A stretch of 64,000 nucleotides of DNA, taken from Myxococcales bacterium UBA1203 (GTDB taxonomy: Bacteria; Myxococcota; Myxococcia; Myxococcales; UBA5297). The notes under the pieces were generated by a model. That model saw only the letters and a list, made by a program, of their open reading frames with translations. It had not been told where the DNA came from and searched no databases. Where the stretch lies: positions 75,773-139,772 of the forward strand of contig DBXV01000004.1 in the NCBI GenBank assembly GCA_002309695.1, given 5' to 3'. Numbering within the stretch: position 1 is the first letter of the stretch; each line of letters starts with the position of its first letter. A program made the position numbers and the translations under genes. Below, piece by piece: positions 61,996 to 64,000 of this stretch.

Positions 61996-63999
61996 CTACT
62001 TCGCCGGCCACACGCAGCGGAAGCCATAGGTGGGGTCGCGAGTGGTCACGAGAGGCGTCTGGGGCTTGGCCGTCTTGCTGTCCACCTCCATAACCACCAC
62101 GTTCTGGTCCCAGCCGCCGCCGTTCACCGCCGCCTTGTCGTCCGGCAGCAGCGTCGAGGTCCACTCGCCGACGTTGCCGCACATATCCGCCAGTCCAAGA
62201 GGGCTGTCTCCGGCCGGAGAATAGCTGCCGTTGAGAGAAGTTCCGGCAGGCGTCAGGACCTTCTTCTTGCCGTCGCAGTAGTAGTTGCCCGAGCCCTTCG
62301 GCCCATTCCCCGAAAACTGGAGGTAGCTGGCGTTCACGCAGTGCTTCTGGAAGGCCTTGTCGCCCCAGGGATAGTCGGTGCCGCGCACCTTGGTCCCGTC
62401 GTGCGTCGCCGCGTATTTCCACTCCGTGTCCGTCGGCAGGCGGCCGCCGACCCACTTGCAGTATTCAGCCGCGCCCGCCTGATCGACGCAGTTGGCGGGC
62501 ATGTTTTCCTTCTTCGGATCGAGGTTGCAGAACTTCTGGTGGCGCTCGTCAGCTCGGTCCCAATACAGCGCGTGATGGCGCCGCATGTCGCAGCCGCCGA
62601 GCATGACGCACGCGGCGTATTCACCGAGGGACACGGGGTACTTGCCCATGCGGAAGGCGCCGACCTTCTCCGTCTTCTTGCTGCGCCGTCCCGTGTACTC
62701 GCCCGCGGGAATGTCCACGACCGCAATCCCGTTCTCCGGCGTCGGTTTCGGAAGGTCCTCGGCCTTCACATTCTTCGGCAGGCTCCACGGCAGCGGCGCG
62801 CTCATCGGATCGACGGACGAAGCGTTGGCAGCACCGCCCCGGGCGCAGCGAATGCCGGTGGTGGGATAGCGGCTCGCCTTCTTGCCCACATAGGAGCCGC
62901 TCTTGGGGGCGATTTGCAGGTGAGGGATGTCATCCGTGTAGTCGCCGCCCTTGAAGAAAAACTTCATCGGCTCGCCCGCCGTCGTGGCCGTCCACTGCGC
63001 AATGTTGCCGCTCATGTCCATCAGCCCCAGAGGCGTGTTGTTGGCCGGAGCGTAAGTGCCCACAGGCGCCGTTCCCTCCTTGTCCATCGAGCGGCTCTTC
63101 CCCGAGCAGTAGTAGGTCTGCCCTGAATCACTCTTGCGGGTGAAGTTGGCGGTCCGGCAGTGGACGGGGTCCTCATCGCCCCAGGGGAAAGCGGTCTGGA
63201 GTGCCAGCGCGCCGTCGTGGCTGGCCGCGTATTCCCACTCGTAAAGCGTCGGCAGGCGCCCGCCCACGAAGCGGCAGTAGCTGGCGGCTGTGGGCCAATC
63301 GACGCAGTTCATCGGGTGGTCCCCGTAGCCCGGGCGGCCAAAGCGGCACATGGCTCCCGGCGCGTCGGAGGACGTCTTCTTGCTCCACGAGCTGAAACCG
63401 TCCTTCGAGCACTTGCCCGCCTCCACGCACTTGGCGAATTCGTCCACGGTCACAGGACGAACGGCCATCTCAAAGCTCTGAATCTCCTGAGGCACCGAGT
63501 TGCCCATCTTGGAGTGCAGCACGCCGTCGGGCAGGGCGATGTAGCCGTCGGAGGTGGGGCCAACGCCGCGGGGCAGGCCGCCCTTGATGCAGCGGAAGCC
63601 GATTCTGTCCGAAGGCTGCGTGCCATTTTCTGCCCGCGACTTACCCGGAAGCACCGCCAGCTGCTCAAAATCGCCGGCCCAGCTGCCGCCCTGAACGATG
63701 TTCCCGGTGCCCGCGGTGCCCAGCGTCCACTGAGAGACGCTGCCGGTCATGTCCTTGAGTCCCAGAGGCGAATCGCCGGCAGGTGAATAGGCGCCGATGG
63801 CCCGCGGGCCCGCCGCATCCGCCGTGCGGCCATTTTCAGCGCAGTAGTAGGTCATCCCCGCGCCCGTGGACTTCCTGAACGCGGCGGTCTTGCAGTGGAC
63901 CGGCTCCGCGTCGCCCCAGGGATACTTCGTCCAGAGGGGCTGCTTTCCGTCGTGGGTGGCCGCGTATTCCCATTCGTCCAGAGTCGGCAGGCGGCCGCC
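61996..63999 (-). CDS. Protein with at least three tandem SUMF1 domains (partial)
   Basis: 667 residues are visible and the 5' end lies beyond the window. Three SUMF1 repeats can be read: the first is partial (GGRLPTLDEWEYAATHDG, PWGDAEPVHC, GDSPLGLKDMTGSVSQWT, IGFRCIKGG), the second complete (VALPDG-like start, MNCVDWPTAASYCRFVGGRL, NNTPLGLMDMSGNIAQWT), the third complete (VVDIPAGEYTG, GGRLPTDTEWKYAATHDG, GDSPLGLADMCGNVGEWTST) and the end is YGFRCVWPAK. None has the active Cys pair of formylglycine enzymes. It heads an operon with two zinc-ribbon membrane genes. Probably exported, but the start is not visible. Confidence 0.87.
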   Translation of the reverse strand, partial: GGRLPTLDEWEYAATHDGKQPLWTKYPWGDAEPVHCKTAAFRKSTGAGMTYYCAENGRTADAAGPRAIGAYSPAGDSPLGLKDMTGSVSQWTLGTAGTGNIVQGGSWAGDFEQLAVLPGKSRAENGTQPSDRIGFRCIKGGLPRGVGPTSDGYIALPDGVLHSKMGNSVPQEIQSFEMAVRPVTVDEFAKCVEAGKCSKDGFSSWSKKTSSDAPGAMCRFGRPGYGDHPMNCVDWPTAASYCRFVGGRLPTLYEWEYAASHDGALALQTAFPWGDEDPVHCRTANFTRKSDSGQTYYCSGKSRSMDKEGTAPVGTYAPANNTPLGLMDMSGNIAQWTATTAGEPMKFFFKGGDYTDDIPHLQIAPKSGSYVGKKASRYPTTGIRCARGGAANASSVDPMSAPLPWSLPKNVKAEDLPKPTPENGIAVVDIPAGEYTGRRSKKTEKVGAFRMGKYPVSLGEYAACVMLGGCDMRRHHALYWDRADERHQKFCNLDPKKENMPANCVDQAGAAEYCKWVGGRLPTDTEWKYAATHDGTKVRGTDYPWGDKAFQKHCVNASYLQFSGNGPKGSGNYYCDGKKKVLTPAGTSLNGSYSPAGDSPLGLADMCGNVGEWTSTLLPDDKAAVNGGGWDQNVVVMEVDSKTAKPQTPLVTTRDPTYGFRCVWPAK

Positions 64000-64000
64000 G

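Noticed and set aside
1..64000. CRISPR array, tRNA or rRNA genes
   Set aside because: No regularly spaced identical repeats and no tRNA- or rRNA-like sequence was noticed on reading both strands by eye.

Overview
The window reads as chromosomal DNA of a Gram-negative, high-GC, myxobacteria-like organism (Myxococcota or a related deltaproteobacterial lineage). The signs are a Ser/Thr kinase with the catalytic string HRDVTPGNV, a single transmembrane helix and a PEGA-like tail; many lipoproteins with a Cys lipobox followed by Asp/Ala/Gly-rich linkers; ExbB/ExbD; DUF1844; a DUF7151-type lipoprotein; and a double-length ThyX. FISUMP and clostripain-type genes, plus intergenic palindromes of a kind I recall from gut anaerobes, hint at an animal-gut habitat. 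The taxonomic and habitat calls are inference.

Layout. 0-31 kb is GC-rich and mostly housekeeping: AlkD-like protein, SpoIID-like protein and DinG-type helicase on the minus strand; a lipoprotein with an endonuclease/exonuclease/phosphatase (EEP) domain; a plus-strand run yhbY - TPR protein - nadK - recN - small protein - DUF1844 protein - exported protein; exbB/exbD and two paralogous outer-membrane proteins on the minus strand; a lipoprotein hydrolase; a DsbA-like lipoprotein; a carboxyltransferase (PycB/5S) subunit; a DUF362 ferredoxin-like protein; a ketosynthase; the kinase; an MBL hydrolase; a large TPR-like protein; and a second, larger EEP lipoprotein.

31-56 kb is visibly richer in A+T and is an accessory region. 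It holds a CAP-domain lipoprotein, a C11 peptidase fused to FISUMP, a dead IS1595-type element, a YfhO-family membrane protein and an MBL lipoprotein. Then a long minus-strand array follows: two FISUMP lipoproteins, an AlbA_2/HATPase regulator, a C11 peptidase fused to SUMF1, a SUMF1 lipoprotein, a Bro-N/DinD-like protein, a second SUMF1 lipoprotein, an exported caspase-like protein, a caspase fused to SUMF1 with a small coupled ORF upstream, and a stand-alone C11 peptidase. Dispersed double-hairpin repeats lie between these genes.

56-64 kb returns to high GC: a large lipoprotein of unknown function, a double ThyX, three paralogous zinc-ribbon membrane proteins, and a gene with at least three tandem SUMF1 domains that runs off the right edge.

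The most unusual feature is the combinatorial set in the accessory region. Two kinds of clan CD cysteine peptidase (C11 clostripain-like and C14 caspase-like), all with intact His/Cys dyads and all with export signals, are recombined with two kinds of surface-type domain (SUMF1 and FISUMP). Stand-alone versions of each part sit beside the fusions. No reverse transcriptase, CRISPR array, tRNA or rRNA was seen.
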